DNA from: Myxococcus stipitatus
GTDB lineage: Bacteria > Myxococcota > Myxococcia > Myxococcales > Myxococcaceae
Assembly: GCF_021412625.1 (NCBI RefSeq)
Contig: NZ_JAKCFI010000003.1
Span: 186,001 to 250,000 of the forward strand
Direction: 5' to 3'
DNA length: 64,000 bases
Below are positions 32,909-41,530 of the stretch, piece by piece. The notes under the pieces are model-generated. The model did no database searches. It saw only the letters and a program-made list of their open reading frames with translations, and had not been told where the DNA came from. The stretch's first letter is position 1. Every line of letters starts with the position of its first letter. A program made the translations under genes and the position numbers.

Positions 32909-34840
32909 GTGACCCCTCGCCACCCGAGCCTGCCGCTGCTCCTCGCCCTGCTGGCGACGGTGGCGCTGTGGGTGGTGGTGGGACGCGAGGGCTTCCACGA
33001 GACGCGGCCGGCCGAGCGCCCCGGGCCCCCGAGGTCCGGGCCGCCGTGGCCCCCACCGCCGCCATTGCCGGAGGAGACCGAGCCGGGCGTGCGGGGTCGC
33101 GAGCGCGTGCTGACGCCCGGGGTGGCGCACCACTACACGTTCGACCTGGACACGCGGACCGCCGAGCAGCTCCCCGGCGCCGAGGCGGGGCGGCGCTGGC
33201 GCCACGTGGGGTGGGGCGGGGGCCTGGCCCTGACGTACCTGGGGGCCGAGGGCGGGCAGCACGTGTTCTCCGGGCTCATCACGCCCACGCGCGTCACGGA
33301 GGATCCGCGCGCGCACGAGGCCCCGGAGCCGCCGCCGAGCGACTTCCAGGCCATGTTCACGCGGGCCTTCTACGTGACGCAGGACGGGTGGGGGCGGGTG
33401 CTCGCGGTGCACTTCGACGCCGCGCACGACGCGCGGGCCCGGCGGCTGGTGCGCTCGCTGCTGGCCGCCACCCAGTTCGTGGGGGAGCCGGGCCCGCAGT
33501 GGAGCACCGAGGAGACGGACACCACGGGGGACTTCGAGTCGGACTACCGGGTGGGCGGCAGCGCCAACAGCTACGTGAAGACGAAGCGGCGCTATCTGCG
33601 GACGGCGGTGCCGCTGTGGGCGCCCTCGGGTTCCCAGGGGCCGGGCGTCGTGGTGCCACGCCTGCGCGGCCACCTCGACTTCACGCTCTACCGGGACGGG
33701 CTGGTGCGCGACATGGCGGGCTCGGACGTGGTGGAGACGGGGGGTGGGGACACGGGCCTGCCTCCGGTGCGCGTGGAGACGCGCGTGGCCCTCACCGGCC
33801 TGCATGTGGAGCACCGCGCCGCCACGGGCCTCGCGCCGTTCCACGCCGCGCTCGCCTCGCTGCGCACCCAGGGGCTGGCCGACGAGGACGCGTCGACGCC
33901 GGATGGGGTGGAGCGGGACAGGCGCCTGGTGGGCGACGCGACGGCCGCCTCGTTGCTGGAGGCGTTGGCCTCGAGCCGGGACATGCCGGAGCGGATCCGG
34001 ATCCGCGAGCGACTGGGCGCCCTGTTGCGGCTCCAGCCCGCGCAGGCCCAGGCCGTCGCCCGGCGCGCGTCCTCCGACCGGGCCGACCCGGAGACCTCGC
34101 GTGAGCTGCTGGAGGCGCTGGGGGGCGCCGGCACGGTGGAGGCGCAGGCCGCGCTGACGGGGCTGATGGAGGCGGCGCGGCTGCGGACGGACGCCCGCGC
34201 CCGGGTGGCGACGGCGGTCAGGGCGGTGGATCAACCTTCGCCCGAGCTGATCCGCGCCCTCATGCGGGCCATGGCGGTCCTCCCCACCGAGTCACGGCGC
34301 GGGGTGGTGCTGACGCTCGGCGCGGCGGCGAAGCGGCTGTCTCGGCGCGAGCCTGGGCGAAGCGCGGCGCTGCTCGACGAGCTCATGCGCCGGTGCCCGC
34401 GCCATCCCCGGGAGGTGACGACGTGCCTGCGGGCGGTGGCGCTCGGTGGCTCGGCCCGGGGACTGCCCTTCGCGCGCGAGGGGCTCGCCCACCGGGACGC
34501 CGAGGTCCGGGAGGCCGCGGTGGAGGCGCTGCGGGCCATGCCGGGTGAGGAGACGACGGCCCTGCTCAACCACGTGCTGCTGGAGGACGTGGACCCGGGC
34601 GTGCGCGCGGCGGCGGCGACGGCCATGGCCCGACGCGCGGCCGGCCCCCACCTGGGCACGGTCGCCCGGGCCCTGCGAGTGGAGCCGGAGTCGCGCGTGC
34701 GGGCCGCGCTGGTGCGCATGCTCGGCCCGGTCGCCACCGCGGACGATTCGGCGAAGGCCCTGCTGCGCGACGTGGCCACCACCGACGACGCCGAGGACGT
34801 GCGCCGACTGGCCGCGTCCCTCCTTACCGCCGACGAGTGA
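32909..34840 (+). CDS. HEAT-repeat protein with N-terminal membrane anchor
   Basis: A 643-residue protein. Residues 7-24 are a hydrophobic anchor or signal ('LPLLLALLATVALWVVVG'). A Pro-rich linker and a beta-rich domain up to about 320 follow. The C-terminal half consists of Ala/Arg/Leu-rich helical repeats ('DAEVREAAVEALRAMPGEE', 'DVDPGVRAAAATAMARRA', 'ESRVRAALVRMLGPVATAD'), typical HEAT-like units for protein binding. The start is a GTG at 32909 without a clear ribosome-binding site. Function unknown; likely a periplasmic scaffold. Confidence 0.8.
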   Translation: MTPRHPSLPLLLALLATVALWVVVGREGFHETRPAERPGPPRSGPPWPPPPPLPEETEPGVRGRERVLTPGVAHHYTFDLDTRTAEQLPGAEAGRRWRHVGWGGGLALTYLGAEGGQHVFSGLITPTRVTEDPRAHEAPEPPPSDFQAMFTRAFYVTQDGWGRVLAVHFDAAHDARARRLVRSLLAATQFVGEPGPQWSTEETDTTGDFESDYRVGGSANSYVKTKRRYLRTAVPLWAPSGSQGPGVVVPRLRGHLDFTLYRDGLVRDMAGSDVVETGGGDTGLPPVRVETRVALTGLHVEHRAATGLAPFHAALASLRTQGLADEDASTPDGVERDRRLVGDATAASLLEALASSRDMPERIRIRERLGALLRLQPAQAQAVARRASSDRADPETSRELLEALGGAGTVEAQAALTGLMEAARLRTDARARVATAVRAVDQPSPELIRALMRAMAVLPTESRRGVVLTLGAAAKRLSRREPGRSAALLDELMRRCPRHPREVTTCLRAVALGGSARGLPFAREGLAHRDAEVREAAVEALRAMPGEETTALLNHVLLEDVDPGVRAAAATAMARRAAGPHLGTVARALRVEPESRVRAALVRMLGPVATADDSAKALLRDVATTDDAEDVRRLAASLLTADE

Positions 34841-34842
34841 TT

Positions 34843-34860
34843 GGCGCTCGGGACAGCGCC
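34843..34860 (+). terminator. 6-bp hairpin right after the HEAT-repeat gene
   Basis: GGCGCT and AGCGCC arms with a 6-base loop begin two bases past the stop codon. Short stem without T tract. Confidence 0.35.
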
Positions 34861-34990
34861 TCGTCCGCTGGCCATGCCCGTACCGACCCCGGCGGCACAC
34901 CAAGGGATGCGCACCAGGGACGGGGGCCGCTCGACATCCCCCGACTCCGACGACTCGTCGAGCGGATGCGGCCCCTCGTCAGAGACGGCC

Positions 34991-35476
34991 TCAGGCCGAT
35001 GGCACCCACAGCGTGCGCATGTCCCCGGGGAGCTGGCCGATGACATCGTCGGCCTCACCCTCGGAGATGTGTTCGCGCACGGTGAGGAACACGGCCCGGG
35101 TGAGGCGCTCCGCCTCGTTCGGCGTGGTGTCCAGGTCGTCCGCCACCATCTGGATGAACTCCAGCATCTTGAACTTGCGTGGCGGCAGGCCCTCGTGGCG
35201 CGGGCACCGTTGCAGCAGGTCCCTCACCTTGCGTGGAAGCTGGGCCTCCAGGTCCTCCGCCTCGGAGCCGATGAGGCGCTGCTCCAGCGTACAGAGCACC
35301 GACTCCGCGGCCTGTTCGGCGCGCTCCCGGTCGATGCCGGCCCGCCCCTGCAGGTCCCTCAGGAAGAATGTGTAGGTCCGAGCCGCCCGGGACTCGCTGC
35401 GCTTGGCGCGCAGGTCTTCGGACGCGGTGCCCGAACGCTCCTGTGCCTGCTCCTGTCCCTCGCGTTCATTCGCCAT
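34991..35476 (-). CDS. DUF2267 domain protein
   Basis: A 161-residue soluble protein. After a 30-residue hydrophilic N-terminus it shows the DUF2267 pattern: 'AEQAAESVLCTLEQRLIGSEAEDLEAQLP' and, one repeat later, 'AERLTRAVFLTVREHISEGEADDVIGQLP', ending 'GDMRTLWVP'. The two helical halves resemble each other. Biochemical role unknown. ATG at 35476 with GGAGGAGG upstream. Transcribed towards the HEAT-repeat gene. Confidence 0.85.
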   Translation of the reverse strand: MANEREGQEQAQERSGTASEDLRAKRSESRAARTYTFFLRDLQGRAGIDRERAEQAAESVLCTLEQRLIGSEAEDLEAQLPRKVRDLLQRCPRHEGLPPRKFKMLEFIQMVADDLDTTPNEAERLTRAVFLTVREHISEGEADDVIGQLPGDMRTLWVPSA

Positions 35477-35600
35477 GTCGTGGCCCTCCTCCGGGTCGAT
35501 TCCGCTCTCCCCTCAGGCTGACCACCCCGGCACCAGAAGGCACCCGGCGCCTCCCGAGCGCCGGAGTGGCGAGCCGGGAGCCGGGCCGCGCCTCCCTCCG

Positions 35601-36407
35601 TCACCCGTCGATGGGCCGCAGCACGCCCTCGACGAACCGGGCGATGAGAGGCAGGAACAGGAACCCCCAGGCGGCCAGCGACAGGCACCCCAGCACGACG
35701 CCCGCCAGGGCCTGTCCCCTGCGCCCGATGGGCGGCCGCGCGTTCGGGTCCACGCGCCGCAGGCCGACAATCCCCAGGACGATGGCCACCGGCGCGAGCA
35801 CCGGGAGGAAGAACGCCCCGATGCCCACCGACATGGCGTGGCGGGCGACCGGGTTGTTGACCCGCAGCTCCCAGAGCCGCTTCAGCTCTCTGCGAGGCAC
35901 GTCCTCGCGGAAGAACAGACGGGTGCGCGTGTCGAGGTGGATCTGCAGCGCGCTGACGAAGAGGAGGAAGCCCACCACCAGCCCTCCCACGCCACCGCGC
36001 GCCATGCCGAAGGCGCCGAGGACGATGGGCGTGACGACCAGCGCGGGCCGCGCCCAGCCCACGCCCAGGAAGAAGGCCACTCCGACGCCGCTGGCGCCCG
36101 CGAGCACCACCGCCAGCGACCATTCCGCCGCCACGAGCGCCCCGAAGGTCGCGAGCAGCAGGAGCAGTGTCCCGAACGCCACCACCCACGCGTTGGCGTC
36201 GCGCTTGCCCCACACGCTCAGCCGGAACGCCTCCAGATAGTTCACCTCCGGCCGGAAGGCGCAGGCGGTGCAATACACCTGGTCCAGTACCCAGTGGACA
36301 CATTCCAGACAGGTGAAGTTGCCACAGCGTTGACAGGTGGCGCTCGCCTCGTGCTCGGGATGGACGGCGCAGCGGGGAGCCCCTCCCGACAGGACCTGGG
36401 AAGACAT
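35601..36407 (-). CDS. B-box zinc-finger / DUF4190-like multi-pass membrane protein
   Basis: The N-terminal 45 residues hold a zinc-binding B-box-like set: Cys-x2-His-x11-Cys-x2-Cys-x4-Cys-x2-Cys spread over 'CAVHPEHEASATCQRC' and the following 'CLECVHW'. Then come at least five hydrophobic segments, including 'VAIVLGIVGLRRVDPNA' and 'GQALAGVVLGCLSLAAWGF', the DUF4190 pattern. 268 residues from the ATG at 36407; a frame starting at 36470 adds 21 residues without support. Function unknown; a type common in myxobacteria. Confidence 0.8.
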   Translation of the reverse strand: MSSQVLSGGAPRCAVHPEHEASATCQRCGNFTCLECVHWVLDQVYCTACAFRPEVNYLEAFRLSVWGKRDANAWVVAFGTLLLLLATFGALVAAEWSLAVVLAGASGVGVAFFLGVGWARPALVVTPIVLGAFGMARGGVGGLVVGFLLFVSALQIHLDTRTRLFFREDVPRRELKRLWELRVNNPVARHAMSVGIGAFFLPVLAPVAIVLGIVGLRRVDPNARPPIGRRGQALAGVVLGCLSLAAWGFLFLPLIARFVEGVLRPIDG

Positions 36408-36606
36408 GGGCGCAGTGTCGCATGGATGACCTGGGCCCGCGTGACGGGCGCTGGGCGGGTCACCCGTCACCGGGGCCGGGCGGGCGCCAACACGTGTCGT
36501 ACCCCGGCCATTCCGTTTGTCATTCCCTGCCCACGGGGTGGGGAACGCGTGCTATTCGCCCAGGATGCGTCCCTGGCACGAAAGCCCCGGAGGAACCTTG
36601 TCCCGA

Positions 36607-38013
36607 ATGAAGGCCCTCGTCGCCGCAGCCCTCGTCGTCCTCGGGCTCCCCGCGCTCGCCGAATCCGCGCAGGAAGCCAAGCCCCTGGAGCCCGGTCGCG
36701 AGGCGCTCGCCATCCCCTACGAGAAGTACACGCTGCCCAACGGTCTGGAGGTCATCCTCTCCGTCGACCGCAAGCTGCCCATCGTCGCCGTCAACGTCTG
36801 GTACCACGTGGGCGCGTACAACGAGCAGCCGGGCCGCACCGGCTTCGCGCACCTGTTCGAGCACATGATGTTCCAGGGTTCGCGCAACGTGGCGGACGAC
36901 GTGCACATCTCCATGCTGGAGCAGCTGGGCGCCACCGACCTCAACGGCACCACCAGCTTCGACCGCACCAACTACTTCGAGACGGTGCCCACCAACCACC
37001 TCGAGACGGCGCTGTGGCTGGAGAGCGACCGGATGGGCTTCCTGCTCGACGCGCTCACGCCGGAGAAGCTGGCCACGCAGAAGGAGGTCGTGAAGAACGA
37101 GCGCCGCCAGTCCATCGAGACGGCGCCGTACGGCCTGGCCCGCGAGAAGGCGTGGCACGCGCTGTTCCCGCTGCCGCACCCGTACCACGGCGACGTCATC
37201 GGCTCGATGGCGGACCTGGACGCGGCGACGGTGGACGACGTGAAGAACTTCTTCCGCGAGTGGTACGCGCCCTCCAACGCCACGCTCGCCGTCGTGGGGG
37301 ACTTCGACGTGGCGAAGACGAAGGCGCTCATCGAGAAGTACTTCGGCTCGCTGCCCAGCCACCCCAAGCCGGCGAAGCCGAAGGTCGCGCCGGTGAAGGT
37401 CGACAAGCCCATCGTCATCCGCCACGAGGAGCGCGTGGCCACGCTGCCCATGCTCACCCTCCAGTGGCTGACGCCCGCGTACTTCGAGGAGGGCGACGCC
37501 ACGGCGGACGTGCTGGCCACGGCGCTGGGCACGGGCAAGGCCAGCCGCCTGTACCGCAAGCTGGTGCTGGAGAAGCAGACCGCGCAGAGCGTGAACGTGT
37601 ACCAGCAGAGCCAGGGCGCGCAGTCCGTGTTCACCATCGAGGTGGTGGCCCGGCCCGGCGTGTCCACGGACGCGCTGCTCAAGGACGTGGACGCGCTGCT
37701 GGAGGAGGTGCGCAAGAGCGGCGTCACCGCCGAGGAGATCCAGCGCGCCCGCACCCGCTATGACACGCGCACGCTGGCGGGCCTCCAGTCCATCGGCGGC
37801 TTCGGCGGCAAGGCGGACGTGCTCCAGAGCTACAACCACTTCGTGGGCGAGCCCAGCTACGTGGCGCAGGACCTGGCGCGCTACGAGACGGTGACGCCCG
37901 AGGCCGTGAAGCAGTTCACCCGCGACACGCTGCGCCCCGACGCGCGCGTCATCCTCCACGCCGTGCCGCCCGCCCGGAAGCAGGCCCCCACCGAGAAGAA
38001 GGAGCGCCGCTGA
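36607..38013 (+). CDS. M16 zinc metallopeptidase, catalytic subunit of a two-gene pair
   Basis: The 468-residue product has a signal peptide ('VAAALVVLGLPALAESA') and one M16 unit. The zinc motif is His82-Leu-Phe-Glu-His86 in 'GFAHLFEHMMFQGS', with the downstream Glu region 'VVKNERRQSIE'. It ends with TGATG: its stop overlaps the start of the next gene, so the two are coupled. Many Gram-negative bacteria have such adjacent active and inactive M16 half-enzymes that assemble as a heterodimer around a chamber. Expected in the periplasm. ATG at 36607 with GGAGG 13 bases upstream, slightly far. Confidence 0.93.
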   Translation: MKALVAAALVVLGLPALAESAQEAKPLEPGREALAIPYEKYTLPNGLEVILSVDRKLPIVAVNVWYHVGAYNEQPGRTGFAHLFEHMMFQGSRNVADDVHISMLEQLGATDLNGTTSFDRTNYFETVPTNHLETALWLESDRMGFLLDALTPEKLATQKEVVKNERRQSIETAPYGLAREKAWHALFPLPHPYHGDVIGSMADLDAATVDDVKNFFREWYAPSNATLAVVGDFDVAKTKALIEKYFGSLPSHPKPAKPKVAPVKVDKPIVIRHEERVATLPMLTLQWLTPAYFEEGDATADVLATALGTGKASRLYRKLVLEKQTAQSVNVYQQSQGAQSVFTIEVVARPGVSTDALLKDVDALLEEVRKSGVTAEEIQRARTRYDTRTLAGLQSIGGFGGKADVLQSYNHFVGEPSYVAQDLARYETVTPEAVKQFTRDTLRPDARVILHAVPPARKQAPTEKKERR

Positions 38014-39545
38014 TGCGCCGCCTCGTCACCGCCCTCGCCACCCTGTCGCTGGCCGCGTGCGCCAGCCACCCCAAGCCCGCCCCGAGCGAGCCCGAGACGC
38101 CCGCGACACAGGGCCCGGCCACCCCCGCGACGCCGGCGGACCCGGAGGCCTTCCGCGCCACGCCGCCGCAGCCGGGCAAGCCGCCGGACCTGGTGCTGCC
38201 CACGTTCCAGAAGACGACGTTGGACAACGGGCTCACGGTGCTGGTGAGCACGCGCAAGGAATTGCCGTTGGTGTTCGCGGGCGTGGCCTTCGCCTCGGGC
38301 AGCGCGCAGGACCCGGTGGGCAAGCCGGGCCTGGCGGACCTGACGTACCGGATGCTGCTGGAGGGCGCGGGCACGCGCGACACGGTGGCGCTGGACAACG
38401 CCTTCGCGGACCTGGGCGTGTCGCCCGCGCTGGAGGTCTCCGCGGACGGGGCGCAGGTGGGCGCGCGGGTGCTGACGCGCAACGCGGACGCGGCGCTGGC
38501 GCTGCTGGCGGACGTGGCGTTGCGGCCCACCTTCCAGCCCAAGGCCTTCGAGCGGCGCAAGAAGCAGCAGCTCGCGGACCTGGTGCGGCGGTTGGGTTCG
38601 CCCTCCGCGCTGGGGCAGATCGTCTTCCTGTCGTCGGTGTTCGGGGACGCGCACCCGTACGGGCACTCGGCGCCGGGGATGCCGGACGCGGTGCAGGCGT
38701 TCACGCTCGAGGACGTGCAGGGCTTCTACAAGAAGCACGTGGGTCCGGCGGCCGCGGCCATCATCCTCACGGGTGACATCACGCTCGACGAGGGCGTGGA
38801 GCTGGCGAAGAAGCACTTCGGCGCGTGGAAGGCGCAGGTGGCGGTGCCGCCGGTGCCGCCCACGCCGTCCATGCCGGCGCGCGAGCTGGTGCGCGTGGTG
38901 CCCAAGCCCGGCCTGGACCAGACGGTGATGATGCTGGGGCGGCCGGCCATCGCGGCGGGCAACCCGGACGAGTTCTCGCTGGAGCTGGCGACGACGGTGT
39001 TCGGCGGCTTCTTCGGCAGCCGGCTCAACATGAACCTGCGCGAGGACAAGGGCTACAGCTACGGCGCGGGCGCGGGCGTGGACGCGCGGCTCGGCGTGGG
39101 TCCGCTGTCGGCGGTGACGTCGGTGCGCGCGGACGTGACGGGTCCGGCGCTGACGGAGATGATGAAGGAGCTGTCCGGCCTGAAGTCGAAGCCCATCTCG
39201 GAGAAGGAGCTGGCGGCGGCGCGCGAGGGCCTCATCCGCGCGTTCCCGGGGGCCTTCGAGTCCGTGGAGGGCCTGGGCTCCAGCGCGTCGCGCCTGTACT
39301 TCAAGCGCCGCCCCATGGACGAGTTCAACCGCACCGTGGAGGGCTTGCGCACGGCGACGGCCGAGGAGGTCCAGCGCGCGGCGGAGCAGTACCTGGACCC
39401 GGCGAAGATGCAGATCATCCTCGTGGGTGACCCGTTGCTCATCCAGGAGCAGGTGTCGCCGCTGGAGTTGGGGAAGCTGGTCCCCGTGGAGCCGGACACG
39501 ACGGCCCCGGGCGCGCCGCAGCCCCCGAGCGCGGCGACGCCGTAG
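38013..39545 (+). CDS. M16 family protein, inactive partner subunit (lipoprotein)
   Basis: A 510-residue M16-like protein with a lipoprotein leader 'LATLSLAACASH' and a Pro/Thr-rich tether. At the position of HxxEH it reads 'GLADLTYRMLLEGAG', so the zinc ligands and catalytic Glu are absent. The remaining M16 scaffold is kept ('AAIILTGDI', 'FFGSRLNMNLREDKGYSYGAGA' with the Arg-Tyr substrate-binding region). It overlaps the upstream catalytic gene by one base. Best read as the structural subunit that anchors the heterodimer to the membrane. Confidence 0.92.
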   Translation: MRRLVTALATLSLAACASHPKPAPSEPETPATQGPATPATPADPEAFRATPPQPGKPPDLVLPTFQKTTLDNGLTVLVSTRKELPLVFAGVAFASGSAQDPVGKPGLADLTYRMLLEGAGTRDTVALDNAFADLGVSPALEVSADGAQVGARVLTRNADAALALLADVALRPTFQPKAFERRKKQQLADLVRRLGSPSALGQIVFLSSVFGDAHPYGHSAPGMPDAVQAFTLEDVQGFYKKHVGPAAAAIILTGDITLDEGVELAKKHFGAWKAQVAVPPVPPTPSMPARELVRVVPKPGLDQTVMMLGRPAIAAGNPDEFSLELATTVFGGFFGSRLNMNLREDKGYSYGAGAGVDARLGVGPLSAVTSVRADVTGPALTEMMKELSGLKSKPISEKELAAAREGLIRAFPGAFESVEGLGSSASRLYFKRRPMDEFNRTVEGLRTATAEEVQRAAEQYLDPAKMQIILVGDPLLIQEQVSPLELGKLVPVEPDTTAPGAPQPPSAATP

Positions 39546-39566
39546 AGCGCCGCGAGGACGGCGAAG

Positions 39567-39589
39567 CGCCCACGTCGGTTCCGTGGGCG
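39567..39589 (+). terminator. 8-bp hairpin after the M16 pair
   Basis: CGCCCACG (39567-39574) and CGTGGGCG (39582-39589) pair perfectly around 7 bases, 21 bases after the stop of the rightward M16 gene. Confidence 0.5.
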
Positions 39590-39603
39590 TGCGTGCTCGG
39601 TGC

Positions 39604-39627
39604 CGGGAGGCGGCCGCCCGCCTCCCG
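39604..39627 (-). terminator. 10-bp hairpin of the leftward 98-aa gene
   Basis: CGGGAGGCGG (39604-39613) and CCGCCTCCCG (39618-39627) form a perfect 10-bp stem with a 4-base loop, located between the convergent stops. It probably serves the leftward gene at 39662, or both. Confidence 0.5.
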
Positions 39628-39661
39628 CCCTGGCGTGGGGGCTCCTCGTCAGGGGGGAGGT

Positions 39662-39958
39662 TCAGTCCTCTTCCTCGACCTGCCGGTCCAGGGAGCGCTC
39701 GCGTCCGTGGCGTTCGCGCTCCAGCTCGTCCGCCTCGTCGATGGGGCTGCGGATGTCGGGCACATCGCCGCCCACGGGGCCGTCGCTGTCGAGCGAGAAC
39801 TTCTGCTCGCGGGTGCTGCGGATGGAGTCGGCGGAGTAGAGGGGCAGGGTGTCGTCGGCCTCGAGGCCCCGCTCCACGCGGTCCTTCGCGAAGGGGGGCC
39901 TGTGGCCGGAGTCCTTGCCGCCCTTCGGGGGGGCGTTCCTGCGGTTGTCGTTGTCCAT
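39662..39958 (-). CDS. Small hydrophilic hypothetical protein (98 aa)
   Basis: A 98-residue, strongly charged protein starting 'MDNDNRRNAPPKGGKDSGHR' with GGAG four bases before the ATG. Rich in Asp, Glu, Arg and Gly, without hydrophobic core, signal or Cys; probably intrinsically disordered. The C-terminus is acidic (RQVEEED). No family recognised. Isolated between hairpins and the delta-60 gene. Confidence 0.6.
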   Translation of the reverse strand: MDNDNRRNAPPKGGKDSGHRPPFAKDRVERGLEADDTLPLYSADSIRSTREQKFSLDSDGPVGGDVPDIRSPIDEADELERERHGRERSLDRQVEEED

Positions 39959-40117
39959 GTCGCGCTCCGAATCAAAGGGCGCGGAGGAACACCCCACGCC
40001 GACGTCCTGAGTTGAATGTCGGGGCGACGACGGCGCGCACCAAGGCCACCGCCGGTGGCGCGAGCGGAGGGCCGCCCGTCCGCCGTGCTTGCGCGGATGG
40101 CCGACCCGGGTCGCGCC

Positions 40118-41461
40118 TCAGCGGTAGGGATGGAAGCGCATCAGGATGACCCCCGCCGGCTGGCCTATGCACAAGCCACGTCCCGCGATGACGTGCAGGT
40201 ACCCCTCCGCATCGATGGCCGCATCCCTGGCATCGACCCACTCCTCCAGGAAGGTGGTTCCCTTTCGCAACACCCGGTCCGCGTTCGGGGACAGGTGGAT
40301 GACGCCCACCCCTTGCTTCTTCTGGGTGCCGCCGATGACGACCTTCGTCTGGTGGCCACTGGTGACGACCACCATGACCCCATCCGCCTGGAGCTCCACA
40401 TCGACGAATCTCTCCGATTTGAAATCCGGCCCCGAGCCAGGAACGACGACGTACCCACCCGTGCCGAACGTCGAATCCAGGCCTCCGTCCTCATGGAGGC
40501 GGACGAGGACGATGGCTCCGTCCTTCGTCGTGCCTGTCAGCAGCAGCTTCCCCTCCGTCAGGGGCCTCACGCTCGTCGAGAGGTCGAAGTCCCCTGGGGG
40601 GATGAACTGGAAGCCCTCGTCCAGCGTCCCGTCGACCTGGTGCCGCCACAGCTTCAGGCCCTGCTCCGTCGTCTCCCCGATGATGAATCGGTCATCCGGC
40701 AGCAAGGTGATGCTTCGGTCGACCTCCCCATTGCGGGTCGCATCCAGGATGACGCCATCGGTCCCGAAGGACTCATCCGCGACGCCCTCCGGCGTGAACC
40801 GCAGAACCTGCGACACGAGCTCGGCCGATACCCCGACGCCCACGATGCGCCCCCGCGAGTCCACCCGGGCGCTGTCCAGATAGCCGACGTGGCTTCTTCT
40901 CCGGGACGGGAAGGTGTTCGTCCCCACTCCATTCAGGGTGGTATCCCGTCCGCCGGACGCGGTGAACCGGGCGAAGAAGGTTCCATCCGTGGGAGGGTCG
41001 AAGGCGCACTGATTGTCGAAGCCCACGTGCCCCGCCCCACCGAAGACGAAGATTCTCCCATCGTCGAGCAGTTGCAGGTAGCCGACCCCCTCGAAGTAGT
41101 TGCAGAGGTCGAGACTCACGGCTCCTCCACTTCCGAAGTCCGCGTCTCGGCTCCCGTCCGGGAGCAATCGCCACACCGCCATGTCCGCGCTGTTCAGCCC
41201 TGACGGGGTGCAGCCATAACCGGCCTTGCCCGCAACCAACCACTTCCCATCGGGCTGGAGGACCAGTCTCGATGGGCTCGAGTAGGAGCTGCTGACCTCG
41301 ACCACGCCGTTCACTCCGAACGAGGTGTCGAGCGCACCGTTGTTGGGGTCCTCCGACGACGAGGAACACGCGGTCAGGCTCGTGGCGACACAGAGGAAGC
41401 CGCCGGCCACGAGCGCCCAGGGGACCTGGAGGGAGATGGAGTTGGAGCGATGATTGGACAT
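40118..41461 (-). CDS. Delta-60-repeat lipoprotein
   Basis: A 447-residue exported protein: leader 'LVAGGFLCVATSLTACSSSS' with a clear lipobox, then a series of units of about 60 residues built on 'LDTSFGVNGVV', 'VLQPDGKWLVAG' and 'VWRLLPDGSRDADFGSGG', the delta-60 repeat pattern, probably folding as a beta-propeller. No catalytic residues are known for the family. ATG at 41461 with GAGGAA seven bases upstream. A paralog sits 69 bases upstream at 41531 on the same strand, so the pair is a tandem duplication and possibly one transcript. Confidence 0.88.
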   Translation of the reverse strand: MSNHRSNSISLQVPWALVAGGFLCVATSLTACSSSSEDPNNGALDTSFGVNGVVEVSSSYSSPSRLVLQPDGKWLVAGKAGYGCTPSGLNSADMAVWRLLPDGSRDADFGSGGAVSLDLCNYFEGVGYLQLLDDGRIFVFGGAGHVGFDNQCAFDPPTDGTFFARFTASGGRDTTLNGVGTNTFPSRRRSHVGYLDSARVDSRGRIVGVGVSAELVSQVLRFTPEGVADESFGTDGVILDATRNGEVDRSITLLPDDRFIIGETTEQGLKLWRHQVDGTLDEGFQFIPPGDFDLSTSVRPLTEGKLLLTGTTKDGAIVLVRLHEDGGLDSTFGTGGYVVVPGSGPDFKSERFVDVELQADGVMVVVTSGHQTKVVIGGTQKKQGVGVIHLSPNADRVLRKGTTFLEEWVDARDAAIDAEGYLHVIAGRGLCIGQPAGVILMRFHPYR

Positions 41462-41530
41462 AGGTATTCCTCGGACAAGGGAGAGAGCTCGGCCCGTCTC
41501 CACGTCCACGAGAGGATGAAGGTTCTGGGT

